DNA of 39,463 nt from Anoxybacillus tepidamans PS2 (GTDB lineage: Bacteria; Bacillota; Bacilli; Bacillales; Anoxybacillaceae), in the NCBI RefSeq assembly GCF_000620165.1, contig NZ_JHVN01000024.1, forward strand, positions 1 through 39,463, in the 5' to 3' direction. Below, piece after piece: positions 1 through 6,691 of this stretch. A program made the position numbers and the translations under genes. The notes under the pieces were generated by a model. The model was not told where the DNA came from, did not search any database, and worked only from the letters and a program-made list of their open reading frames with translations. Every line of letters begins with the position of its first letter. Within the stretch, counting starts at the first letter, position 1.

Positions 1-95
1 AGGAAAAGACCAACATATAAACTAAGAAAAAACAAGGAAAAATCACTTGATATTGTGCGAAATTATTATCTAATGAATGGGCGGCATGATGTAAT
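1..95. repeat. Terminal direct repeat, left copy
   Basis: These 95 bases are identical to the last 95 bases of the window (39369-39463). The sequence holds no open reading frame. Because the copy carries phage-like non-coding sequence up to the groEL-like tail at 77-94, it most simply represents one attP-containing segment present once in a circular molecule and duplicated when the circle was linearised. A genuine 95-bp att duplication around an integrated prophage is the alternative. Confidence 0.9.
77..94 (+). other. attP: Candidate attP core matching a groEL 3' end
   Basis: The 18 bases ATGGGCGGCATGATGTAA read Met-Gly-Gly-Met-Met-stop, the typical C-terminal tail of bacterial GroEL. The upstream codons in this frame include TAA and TGA, so this is not the end of a gene here. 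Phages that integrate in the 3' end of a gene usually carry a copy of that end so the gene stays intact, so this is a good candidate crossover core. The integrase gene lies immediately to the right, pointing at it. The same 18 bases recur at 39445-39462. Confidence 0.55.
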
Positions 96-100
96 TTAAG

Positions 101-130
101 AAAAACCTCCTTGATTTCAAGGGGGTTTTT
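101..130. terminator. Bidirectional terminator beside attP
   Basis: A 14-bp stem (101-114 with 117-130, one G-T wobble) is flanked by A and T runs on both sides, so it can terminate the integrase transcript coming from the right. After integration it could also terminate groEL transcription coming from the left. Confidence 0.75.
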
Positions 131-146
131 CTCATAACCATATCGT

Positions 147-167
147 TTTTGGTGCCATTTTGGTGCC
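147..167. promoter_or_regulatory. Tandem integrase arm-type sites (P' side)
   Basis: Two exact copies of TTTTGGTGCC (147-156 and 158-167) lie 11 bp apart, one helical turn, between the attP core and the integrase stop codon. A related pair, TGATGCC twice with the same 11-bp spacing, lies on the other side of the core at 39312-39329. Paired repeats flanking a core are typical of the arm sites bound by the N-terminal domain of phage tyrosine integrases. Binding itself is inferred. Confidence 0.5.
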
Positions 168-170
168 GAT

Positions 171-1370
171 TTATAAATTTTCGAGTTTTCTCATGAGTTC
201 TCCAAACTTTTGGGAAGCCTCTTTTTTTCGATCTTTGGTAACGTGTAGATAAACTTGAGTTGTTGTTTCATCATCTACATGCCCAAGACGATCCATGATT
301 TGATATAACTCCACCCCAGCTTCTGCAAGCAGGGACGTATGAGTATGGCGTAGAGAATGAGGAGTAAGGCGCTTTGTAATGGAAGGCAATTTCCTTAATA
401 CGGCTTCCATACGATTTTCAACAGTCTTAATAAAATGTGGATAACCGTAATATGGTGGATTCATTCGAGCGAATACAAAATCACCATCGTAATAATCTTT
501 CCCAACCTGTAGTTTTATTTCCATTTGTTTTATTCGGTGTTTTTGTAAAACCTTTATGACCTCATCTTCCACAATGATTTTACGTATAGACCCCTCTGTC
601 TTTGGCGGGAGCAAGGTAAATTTCTTTGTGTTGTTAGTTGGATTGTAATAAGTCTTCGTTATATTTATGGTTTTTTCTTCAAAATCGATATCCTTCCACT
701 TTAATGCAACCAATTCTCCAACACGTAATCCAGTCCATGCTAAAACAAAAAGCATTGTATAGGTTTCTTCGTCCATCTCTTTAGCTTTATCCAAAAACAG
801 TTTCAGTTCATGTTTTTCGAGATATTGTTCCTGGATCTTTGTGTTTTCGATATCCTCCACCGTTTTCTTGTCCTTTGGAATAAAAGCATATTGAGTAGGA
901 TCCTGAAGAATTAAATCTTGTTCCATGGCCCTTTTAAATATCATCCGAGCTGTACTATGAATACCGGATATCGTGCTGTGTGCTAATCTTTTGTTCCTCT
1001 TTAGATCAATTAGAGCATTTTGGTACATCTTTTTTGTGATGTCTTTTAGTTTGTATCGAGCAAAGTATCTGTTTAAATGACCGATTTCATGATGTCTTAC
1101 CCTAATTGTACTTATTTTAACATCGGTCACAGCGTAGACGGATAACCACTCTTCAGCCATTTCTTCGAAGGTAATATTCCCTTTTGTATCTAAATTTCTT
1201 AGCCCCAACTGATATTCCAGTTCCTTAGCAGCGTCTTGTGCATCTTTTTTCTTTAGAAATCCACGTCGTACTATTCTCCGGCGGTTCCCGGTTTGAGGAT
1301 CAATGCCATTTTCAATCACAAACATCCAGCGTTCGCCTTTTTTGGTGTCATACTTTTGAAAGCGTGCCAT
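171..1370 (-). CDS. int: Phage tyrosine integrase
   Basis: This 399-residue site-specific recombinase inserts the phage into, and with an excision factor removes it from, the host chromosome. The N-terminal 60 residues form the arm-binding AP2-like domain (GNRRRIVRRGFLKKKDA), residues 65-165 the SAM-like core-binding domain, and 185-390 the catalytic domain. Catalytic residues visible are Arg216 (TGLRVGEL), Lys257, His338 and Arg341 (PHSLRH), His364 (LGH) and nucleophile Tyr374 (QVYLHV), so it looks active. The start has a strong AGGAGG about ten bases upstream. The gene ends 76 bases from the candidate attP core, the usual arrangement. A decayed integrase fragment lies just upstream of it. 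Confidence 0.95.
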   Translation of the reverse strand: MARFQKYDTKKGERWMFVIENGIDPQTGNRRRIVRRGFLKKKDAQDAAKELEYQLGLRNLDTKGNITFEEMAEEWLSVYAVTDVKISTIRVRHHEIGHLNRYFARYKLKDITKKMYQNALIDLKRNKRLAHSTISGIHSTARMIFKRAMEQDLILQDPTQYAFIPKDKKTVEDIENTKIQEQYLEKHELKLFLDKAKEMDEETYTMLFVLAWTGLRVGELVALKWKDIDFEEKTINITKTYYNPTNNTKKFTLLPPKTEGSIRKIIVEDEVIKVLQKHRIKQMEIKLQVGKDYYDGDFVFARMNPPYYGYPHFIKTVENRMEAVLRKLPSITKRLTPHSLRHTHTSLLAEAGVELYQIMDRLGHVDDETTTQVYLHVTKDRKKEASQKFGELMRKLENL

Positions 1371-1412
1371 TTGAACATGCCTCCTTTTAAGAATGTATGT
1401 TCTGATTGCTGT

Positions 1413-1442
1413 TAAAAAGAGAAGCCCATGATACAGGGCTTT
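1413..1442 (-). terminator. Terminator downstream of immA and the integrase fragment
   Basis: On the minus strand AAGCCC and GGGCTT (1436-1441 and 1422-1427) form a six-pair stem with an eight-base loop, followed by TCTCTTTTT. It would end transcripts coming from immA before they enter the integrase gene. Confidence 0.6.
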
Positions 1443-1662
1443 AAATATTCTTCTACAGATATATTTTGATTGATAATATTCAAACCTTTTTCTGCTTGGG
1501 CGACGAGTTCATTTGCTGCTTTTTCAGCCCCTTTCTTCGTCGTAAAACCACGACGTGTGGTTTGTCACCGTTTCCCTGTTGCGGGATCGCGTTCTAATCC
1601 ACAGTAACGGACCATGTATAACCCTTTGCATTTTTTGCAGGCACTTTGCGGAAATAAGCCAT
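1425..1662 (-). pseudogene. Decayed integrase N-terminal fragment
   Basis: Reading the minus strand from an ATG at 1662, with a good GGAGGAG site upstream, gives MAYFRKVPAKNAKGYTWSV, then a TAG. The homology resumes in another frame as ERDPATGKR, hits a TGA, and continues TTRRGFTTKKGAEKAANEL. This is the arm-binding domain of a tyrosine integrase, similar in plan to the N terminus of the intact integrase next door, but broken by one frameshift and one nonsense codon. The rest of the gene is missing. It is probably a relic of an earlier integrase replaced by recombination. Confidence 0.7.
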
Positions 1663-1720
1663 TGTCGCTCCTCCTCATTCCATATATTTTAAAATAGCGA
1701 GGGAGGATGGATGGTATAAT

Positions 1721-2437
1721 TTATCGAGTTTTTTCCTTGTAACGATCTATTTCCTGCATGTAGCGAATGATTTCTTGCTGTTCTTCATATGTAAGGCTCT
1801 TATAATCATCGATAAAGAACGAACCACCATGCGTTTTTAAATAATCAAGCAAAGGACGGGAGCCATCATTTTCGATGGTGGACGCACCCGGTTCGGATGT
1901 TGAAGTTGATTCCGCGACAAGCATAGAAAACTGCTCAGACATAGCACGATAAAACTGATAGCTGTTCCATTGTTCTACAAAACGATCCCATCGTTTTTTT
2001 GCGAAAAACGGCTCAACTCCAAAGGTTTCGCTAATAACATAAACGATCTCTTTCTCAGTGTATGGAAGTTCTAAATTCAGCAGCATAAATGTCGGTGCAC
2101 AAAAGTGAAGAGCGAAGTTTGCAGCTTGGGCCTCTTGAAGCTGCACCATGGACTGTGGCAGCATTATTTGGTTCCCAGAGTGCCGAAGCACATGGCAGAG
2201 TTCATGGCCGAAATCCTGCCATTGCTGTTGCCGGGGCAAGCGGCGGTCAATGATGATGCTGTAAGTTCCGTTCCGATCAATGGCCGTGCTGCGAATATCG
2301 GCAAAATGCAGCCAAATATTGAGCTTAGCGGCAATATCGATCATATCCAGCTGATATGGCTCAGTAATCGATAAATGTTGGTATAGGTCTTGAATATATT
2401 GCTCAAGTGGTGTGAATTGGTACAATGCGAAGTTCAT
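1721..2437 (-). CDS. immA: ImmA/IrrE-type metallopeptidase
   Basis: The protein has the zinc-metalloprotease motif HELCH near residues 78-82 of the 238-residue product, typical of the ImmA/IrrE (DUF955) family. In ICEBs1 and related phages ImmA cleaves the XRE repressor after DNA damage, triggering induction. Here its expected target is the repressor at 5177-5542. I chose ATG 2437 because GAGGTG lies eight bases upstream; a GTG at 2446 falls inside that site. Unusually, immA is not next to the repressor: a two-gene cassette separates them, and immA has its own sigma-A-like promoter just downstream of that cassette's terminator. The C-terminal 70 residues show no recognisable motif. Confidence 0.9.
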   Translation of the reverse strand: MNFALYQFTPLEQYIQDLYQHLSITEPYQLDMIDIAAKLNIWLHFADIRSTAIDRNGTYSIIIDRRLPRQQQWQDFGHELCHVLRHSGNQIMLPQSMVQLQEAQAANFALHFCAPTFMLLNLELPYTEKEIVYVISETFGVEPFFAKKRWDRFVEQWNSYQFYRAMSEQFSMLVAESTSTSEPGASTIENDGSRPLLDYLKTHGGSFFIDDYKSLTYEEQQEIIRYMQEIDRYKEKTR

Positions 2438-2455
2438 GGAAATCACCTCAATACC

Positions 2456-2484
2456 ATTATAGGAACGTTTGTTTGGTTTTGCAA
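2456..2484 (-). promoter_or_regulatory. immA promoter
   Basis: On the minus strand TTGCAA (2479-2484) and TATAAT (2456-2461) are separated by exactly 17 bases, a close sigma-A match. It lies between the cassette terminator and the immA ribosome binding site, so immA is transcribed independently. Confidence 0.65.
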
Positions 2485-2493
2485 GGAAAAGAA

Positions 2494-2513
2494 AAAGCCC
2501 TTTATAGGGCTTT
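2494..2513 (-). terminator. Terminator of the ParB-methylase cassette
   Basis: A perfect seven-pair stem, AAAGCCC/GGGCTTT, with a six-base loop overlaps the stop codon of the methylase gene. On the minus strand it is followed by TTTTTCTTTT, a good intrinsic terminator. Confidence 0.8.
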
Positions 2514-3378
2514 ATAACATTGATGAGTTATATACATTCAAATATTTTGTTGAATCATCGTATTTTGTTTTTTTTGAAAAAAACATATATTCAATGCCTT
2601 TTGTTTTATTCTGTGCACTATAAGTTAAATAGTATTCAAGGTAATTTAGGTCGGCATATAATTTTTTTATTTCATTATTATGATCGTAAGTAACAATCCA
2701 ATTCCTATTTTTTAGGTCAGTCTGAATCTTCTTAGCCAATTCAGTATGATCGTTTTTAGTATAAAAGTTTGTATATAACGATGGACCTTTTTCATAATAA
2801 GGAGGGTCAAAAAATGTAAAAGAATTCCTTGTTTTTTTTATTACTTTATCTATAAATTCAATAGCATCCATGTTATATACTTTAATGTATTTTTTTTTGC
2901 TTGATATTAACCTGATTTTGCGGATAATATCGTCTTTATTAAATCGACAATCTAATTTGTAAATTCCTTTTTGTTCTTTGCCGCCAATAACGCCGCCTTT
3001 GATAATTCCTGATCGATTTGTTCGATTCAAGAATAAAGTGGAGAAGCCGAGAGTCAAAGCATCAGCATTATTTTTGGCTTCTTGAATCTCTTTTTGTTTA
3101 TACCACTCTTCAATCGTTATGTTGCAATTTTGGATTTTGTCAATCAATTCTTCAGATTGGTATATTACTGAATACCAAAATGAATAAATTGATTTATCAT
3201 AATCGTTAATAATTATTTTTTTTACATCATTGTTAAGTAATAAGGCAAGTGCTATGCCTGCACCACCTGCAAATGGCTCAATATAGGTAGTACTACCATT
3301 CATCCCAATTAAATGCCTTATAAATTTGTAAACTTTTGCTTTTCCTCCAGGGTATCTTAGAGGAGAATAGGTTCCCAT
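2512..3378 (-). CDS. D12-class N6-adenine DNA methyltransferase
   Basis: The 288-residue protein shows the Dam/D12 class motifs: RYPGGK at 8-13, the AdoMet-binding EPFAGGAG at 34-41, the NRTNRSG block around 118-124, and the catalytic DPPY at 191-194. It should transfer a methyl group from S-adenosylmethionine to adenine N6 in a short DNA site; the site cannot be read from sequence. AGGAGTGA precedes the ATG. The gene lies 36 bases behind a ParB-HEPN-like gene and shares its transcript, with a terminator at its end. Both genes are visibly AT-richer than the phage core, which suggests recent transfer. It could protect phage DNA from host restriction or be the self-protection arm of a defence cassette. 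Confidence 0.9.
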   Translation of the reverse strand: MGTYSPLRYPGGKAKVYKFIRHLIGMNGSTTYIEPFAGGAGIALALLLNNDVKKIIINDYDKSIYSFWYSVIYQSEELIDKIQNCNITIEEWYKQKEIQEAKNNADALTLGFSTLFLNRTNRSGIIKGGVIGGKEQKGIYKLDCRFNKDDIIRKIRLISSKKKYIKVYNMDAIEFIDKVIKKTRNSFTFFDPPYYEKGPSLYTNFYTKNDHTELAKKIQTDLKNRNWIVTYDHNNEIKKLYADLNYLEYYLTYSAQNKTKGIEYMFFSKKTKYDDSTKYLNVYNSSML

Positions 3379-3414
3379 TTTATATCACTCCTGGCCTAAT
3401 TATAAATCAACAAA

Positions 3415-5025
3415 TTACTTTTGGCCAGCGTTTTTTGCTAACAATTCATCTAGTGTCTCGATAACAGTTGAGATTTTACTCCATGCTTCTAATAGTTCAC
3501 TCTGATCAGGATAATGAGTACCAGAATGGATGTAATAATTGATAATTTGCATTGCCGAAGCTTTATTGTTATCTGTAAAAGTAACATAAATTAATTCGTA
3601 AGTATTAGCATAATCTTGTATTACATTTTTTAGGTGGTTGTATATATCATCAAATATTAATTCCCTCAAACTTTTTTTTCTTTTTTCTCGCTGAGGAGGA
3701 ATATTTTTCATTTTATATTGATGATGCCGATCTAGTGAAGCGAAGTAATCTATATATTCGTGTACATATGTTTCAAGTATACTTCTAATTAAATACATCG
3801 CAGAAACAGGGTTTTCCTTATAATTTATCTGGGCAATTTCTTTTAAAATCTGATTAATTCTTGAATTCTTACGATATTGGTTTTTAAAAGGTATTGCCTT
3901 AGTTAAAATATCAAAATCCCTAATGTCTTTAGGAGGTCGTCCTGAAGTTTTTCTACTATTATCTTTATTGATCTTATCGTTATTGCTTTCCGATTCTTGG
4001 TTGAAATTTCCTGTGGGAGACTCATCTCCATTGGAATTGTTCTTATCAGAACTATCTTGGTCTCGATTATCTTGATTTGAATTTACTTTATCCCAATCAT
4101 TTTGATTAAAGAGATCTTTCTGAGAACTCTCCTTATAGTTATTCTGATTTAAGTTATTCTGAGCAGTAACTATTTTCTCGTTATTTTTAGTAGTTTGATT
4201 ATCTTTATTTGTGATTGTTTCAATATATAATTCTTTCCAAGGTTGATGTTCATTGTTTAATAAATATTCTTGAGCAAATTTTTGTCTGTCTTTTTTATGG
4301 CGAAAGGTATTCACATTAAATTTTTTGGTTAAAAGTCCATCCAATATAAAGTACAGTTTTTGTTTCGAGTTATCGTTAATTAATGTGATTTTTTGATTTT
4401 TTCTGTCCATGGTTAAACCAATTGCATCTCTCATATCTGGGTCAGATATAATTCTTTCTATAGTTGTTAAACCGAAGTTATCTCTGATTTCAGGATGAAT
4501 ACCTTTTAGAAATTCGAGTAAATACTTCCTAAAGGCGTCTGTTGATTGAAATCTTACTTTACTTTCTGTATCCCAGTTAAGCCTCCCTGCACCTTTGTTT
4601 TCGCCAGTATGCTTTAATTCAATGAAATGGTGTTTAATACCTTCGTCATCAATAATAACGCAATTAATCTCTTTTATATTACTATAAGAAAATTTTTCTT
4701 TTATTTTTTTCACTTGTCTTATGAATTTATCACGATTTTTAGTAAAGTGAGGGGTTATATCTGGATCGTTTAAAATTTTAACTGCTGTTACTCGTCTATT
4801 GCCTTCATCGGCTATATATACTCCTAATTTTTCGTCATAAGAAACGATTAAATTTTCACTTGGATCTAATCCGTACTGAGCGATATCTTTAATTAATTCT
4901 AATATTTTACCTTGATTTACTATTAAATCCATTTCTTTTAGTTCATCTTCTTGGGGTTCATATCTCGGATTTAATATATTAACATGTATTTTATCAATGT
5001 TAATAGTTTTGAACTTATAAGCCAT
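3415..5025 (-). CDS. ParB-fold protein with HEPN-like C-terminal domain
   Basis: The 536-residue product has three parts. Residues 8-150 look like a ParB/Srx-type N-terminal domain: NILNPRYEP at 16-24, ADEGNRRVTAVKIL at 72-85, equivalent to the ParB EG-RR box, and FIELKHTGEN at 134-143. Residues 275-365 form an Asn/Asp/Ser/Gln-rich flexible linker. Residues 375-533 are helical, with RSILETYVHEYID at 414-426 and NYYIHSGTHYP at 496-506, reminiscent of HEPN domains. ParB folds can be CTP switches or nucleases; HEPN domains are often RNases. No partner ParA is present. The gene has its own promoter and is followed by the adenine methylase. Function is unknown; a defence or anti-competitor role is inferred from architecture and cargo position. 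Confidence 0.7.
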   Translation of the reverse strand: MAYKFKTINIDKIHVNILNPRYEPQEDELKEMDLIVNQGKILELIKDIAQYGLDPSENLIVSYDEKLGVYIADEGNRRVTAVKILNDPDITPHFTKNRDKFIRQVKKIKEKFSYSNIKEINCVIIDDEGIKHHFIELKHTGENKGAGRLNWDTESKVRFQSTDAFRKYLLEFLKGIHPEIRDNFGLTTIERIISDPDMRDAIGLTMDRKNQKITLINDNSKQKLYFILDGLLTKKFNVNTFRHKKDRQKFAQEYLLNNEHQPWKELYIETITNKDNQTTKNNEKIVTAQNNLNQNNYKESSQKDLFNQNDWDKVNSNQDNRDQDSSDKNNSNGDESPTGNFNQESESNNDKINKDNSRKTSGRPPKDIRDFDILTKAIPFKNQYRKNSRINQILKEIAQINYKENPVSAMYLIRSILETYVHEYIDYFASLDRHHQYKMKNIPPQREKRKKSLRELIFDDIYNHLKNVIQDYANTYELIYVTFTDNNKASAMQIINYYIHSGTHYPDQSELLEAWSKISTVIETLDELLAKNAGQK

Positions 5026-5115
5026 AATGACACCTCTTTGGAAATCGGTTGTAATATTAGGTATATATTTACTTTAATAATATCTAGTTTTGTTAACTAA
5101 AAATAAAAATACAAA

Positions 5116-5145
5116 ATAATACATAAATTGACATTACATAAACAA
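5116..5145 (-). promoter_or_regulatory. Candidate promoter of the ParB-methylase cassette
   Basis: On the minus strand TTGTTT (5140-5145) and TATTAT (5116-5121) are 18 bases apart, upstream of the ParB-fold gene and downstream of the repressor terminator. The whole stretch is AT-rich, so alternative boxes exist. Confidence 0.4.
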
Positions 5146-5171
5146 AAATATACACGCTTTTGACAGCGTGT
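5145..5171 (-). terminator. Repressor gene terminator
   Basis: ACACGC and GCGTGT (5166-5171 and 5152-5157) form a six-pair stem on the minus strand, followed by ATATTTTTG. It lies a few bases past the repressor stop and separates the repressor from the cassette. Confidence 0.6.
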
Positions 5172-5176
5172 TATTT

Positions 5177-5542
5177 TTATTTATTACGATTCTTCCGATC
5201 GCCCTCGCTCTTCAAGATCTCCCATATCTTTAGAAGCTGCTCTCGTCGTTCTTCCGGTGCTTCGGCCAATTCTTTAAAGAACAATCCGAGTGACGGGTCT
5301 TTCAACTCTTCTGGAATGCCGTTGCTTTCTCTCGGATTCGGATCGTCGGTGCGGCCGAGCAAGTAGTCGGTGGTGACGTTGAAAAAGTCGGCGAGTTGTT
5401 TTACGAATTCAAAGGATGGCTCCCTCTCGTCCCTTTCATACATTCCAATCGTACTTTCACCAAGACTGAACTTATCTGCTAAATCTTTTTGGGTCATATT
5501 CATTTTTTTCCGCAGGAAGCGGAGCCTCTTACCAAAAGTCAT
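5177..5542 (-). CDS. XRE-family lysogeny repressor
   Basis: This 121-residue protein has a helix-turn-helix of the XRE/Cro type in residues 4-60 (MTQKDLADKFSLGESTIGMYERDEREPS), followed by an acidic and basic tail (APEERREQLLKIWEILKSEGDR) that resembles ImmR-like repressors cleaved by ImmA. It should hold the early promoter shut by binding the palindromes at 5566-5682. The ATG at 5542 follows TAGGTGATC; a GTG at 5551 overlaps that site and is less likely. It is divergent from the Cro-like gene at 5693, the standard genetic switch. Confidence 0.9.
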   Translation of the reverse strand: MTFGKRLRFLRKKMNMTQKDLADKFSLGESTIGMYERDEREPSFEFVKQLADFFNVTTDYLLGRTDDPNPRESNGIPEELKDPSLGLFFKELAEAPEERREQLLKIWEILKSEGDRKNRNK

Positions 5543-5560
5543 AATGATCACCTACCACAA

Positions 5561-5588
5561 ATTTTAACACAAAGCGTGTGAACAAAAA
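5561..5588 (-). promoter_or_regulatory. Repressor maintenance promoter candidate
   Basis: On the minus strand TTTTTG (5583-5588) and TAAAAT (5561-5566) are 16 bases apart. The operator-like palindrome at 5566-5580 occupies the spacer, so this promoter could be autoregulated by the repressor. Confidence 0.45.
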
Positions 5589-5682
5589 CAAAATATTTAA
5601 AAAACAACACAAAAAGTGTTGACAACACAATTTGTGTTGTTTAGTATTTTAATCAAGGACACAAAATGTGCAGTTAGTGGGG
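5566..5682. promoter_or_regulatory. Immunity operator cluster (four palindromes)
   Basis: Four 15-bp sites of a common palindromic type lie between the divergent repressor and Cro-like genes: AACACAAAGCGTGTG (5566-5580), AACACAAAAAGTGTT (5616-5630), AACACAATTTGTGTT (5634-5648) and GACACAAAATGTGCA (5668-5682). The second and third flank and fill the rightward promoter. Two more copies occur at 5896-5910 and 13926-13940. They are the expected binding sites of the repressor and the Cro-like protein. Confidence 0.8.
5629..5657 (+). promoter_or_regulatory. Early rightward promoter
   Basis: TTGACA (5629-5634), a consensus -35 box, and TAGTAT (5652-5657) are separated by exactly 17 bases. The perfect operator AACACAATTTGTGTT fills the spacer, so bound repressor would block it. 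It reads into the Cro-like gene and the early operon. Confidence 0.8.
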
Positions 5683-5692
5683 TGATTAAAGA

Positions 5693-5890
5693 TTGGATAA
5701 GCAAAAAATAGCTGCAATTTTAGTTGAATTACGCGGAAACCGTTCTAGGGAAGAAGTAGCAAATGCCCTTGGAATAAGTATTAGTGCTTTACAAATGTAT
5801 GAAAATGCGAAAAGAGTGCCCAAGGATGAAATTAAACTCAAAATAGCTAATTATTATGGGGTTCCAGTAGAATCTATTTTTTTTAAATAA
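5693..5890 (+). CDS. Cro-like XRE transcriptional regulator
   Basis: The 65-residue protein is almost entirely a helix-turn-helix (SREEVANALGISISALQMYENAKRVPKDE, residues 18-46), ending NYYGVPVESIFF. It is the first gene under the early rightward promoter and divergent from the repressor, the position of Cro in lambda-like switches. It starts at a TTG preceded by GGGGTG. It probably competes for the same palindromes as the repressor. Activator roles are also possible for such proteins. Confidence 0.85.
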   Translation: MDKQKIAAILVELRGNRSREEVANALGISISALQMYENAKRVPKDEIKLKIANYYGVPVESIFFK

Positions 5891-5895
5891 CAACC

Positions 5896-5910
5896 GCACA
5901 TTTTGTGTTT
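5896..5910. promoter_or_regulatory. Fifth immunity operator copy
   Basis: GCACATTTTGTGTTT is the reverse complement of the operator type found at 5668-5682. It lies just past the Cro-like stop codon and before the next gene, so it could act as a roadblock or set up looping. Confidence 0.55.
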
Positions 5911-5951
5911 TTGTCACAAGAATCCAACCACACGTAAGGAGGTGAAATCGA

Positions 5952-6116
5952 ATGACGATCGAACAACGCTTGGCTGATTTAGAAGCGCGTATCGCCAAGT
6001 TGGAAAAAGAAGTCGCCGCGGCAACGGCGACCGAGAAACAAGTGGATGTAAACAGAATTGTTAAAAATCTGGAAAAGCAACTTATTAATTCTGCGCATTG
6101 TCAGCGATATTATTAA
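5952..6116 (+). CDS. Small coiled-coil protein
   Basis: A 54-residue reading frame starts at ATG 5952 behind a perfect AAGGAGGTGA. Residues 5-24 (QRLADLEARIAKLEKEVAAA) form a clear heptad coiled coil. I do not recognise a family; short coiled-coil proteins are common in early phage operons. Its last 32 bases overlap, tail to tail, a gene on the other strand (6085-6309), so the two transcripts would be partly antisense. Confidence 0.55.
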   Translation: MTIEQRLADLEARIAKLEKEVAAATATEKQVDVNRIVKNLEKQLINSAHCQRYY

Positions 6117-6309
6117 CCATTTTTTGCAGAAGTTTCACGGTAAAGATTTTGTTAATCGTTATCAGCTTGGCTGTCAGCGCCGGTAATAAGCTTTCGAGTC
6201 GACCAGAATTGTTCAAGTCCGATTTAAGCTGCTCCATTTCTTTTTGAATAATTTCTAACATTTCTTGATCGACTTCTTTTGCTAATGATGGGACATCAAC
6301 CTTTTCCAA
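6085..6309 (-). CDS. Small helical protein on the minus strand
   Basis: This 74-residue frame starts at TTG 6309 behind AAGGAGGTGAAG. The product is helical and amphipathic (EVDQEMLEIIQKEMEQLKSD near the N terminus; residues 40-70 more hydrophobic) with no recognised domain. It is the only minus-strand gene between the immunity switch and the accessory region, so it needs its own promoter, and it may be expressed in the lysogen. It converges on the coiled-coil gene upstream and diverges from the DUF771-like gene. Confidence 0.5.
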   Translation of the reverse strand: MEKVDVPSLAKEVDQEMLEIIQKEMEQLKSDLNNSGRLESLLPALTAKLITINKIFTVKLLQKMVNNIADNAQN

Positions 6310-6385
6310 GATTCTTCACCTCCTTCCTCGCAACACTATTCGACAGGAAGGAAAAAACCCCTGCAAAAAAGGAGGTGATCTAACA

Positions 6386-6691
6386 TTGCCAAGAACAGTT
6401 ATCACCTTTGACGAACTCGAGGCTAACTTGTTTAAAGCGCGCATGGAAGAATTGTTTCGGCAGGCTTATGAAAAAGGGGTTGAAGACGGCATGAAGCGTT
6501 TTTCATACCCGCCAGTTCTAACCAATAAGCACATAGCCGAAATCCTTCAAATCGCCATGCCGACTGTTATCAAAGTGACTTCGAATCCTACTTTTCCAAG
6601 GCTGATAAACATTAAAGCGCGTTATCCACGCGACGCTGTATTCCGGTGGATCGAAAACAATACTGAATATTTGAGAAAGGTGATTAAATGA
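6386..6691 (+). CDS. DUF771-like DNA-binding protein
   Basis: The 101-residue protein contains PPVLTNKHIAEILQIAMPTV and ends YPRDAVFRWIENN, the pattern of DUF771/excisionase-like helix-turn-helix phage proteins found early in Firmicute phages. It could be an excisionase or an early regulator. It starts at a TTG with AAGGAGGTGA about seven bases upstream. It overlaps the following gene by ATGA, indicating translational coupling. Confidence 0.65.
   Translation: MPRTVITFDELEANLFKARMEELFRQAYEKGVEDGMKRFSYPPVLTNKHIAEILQIAMPTVIKVTSNPTFPRLINIKARYPRDAVFRWIENNTEYLRKVIK

Noticed and set aside
2105-2374. 89-codon plus-strand frame inside immA
   Set aside because: It lies fully antisense to the conserved metallopeptidase, including its HELCH motif, and has no ribosome binding site.
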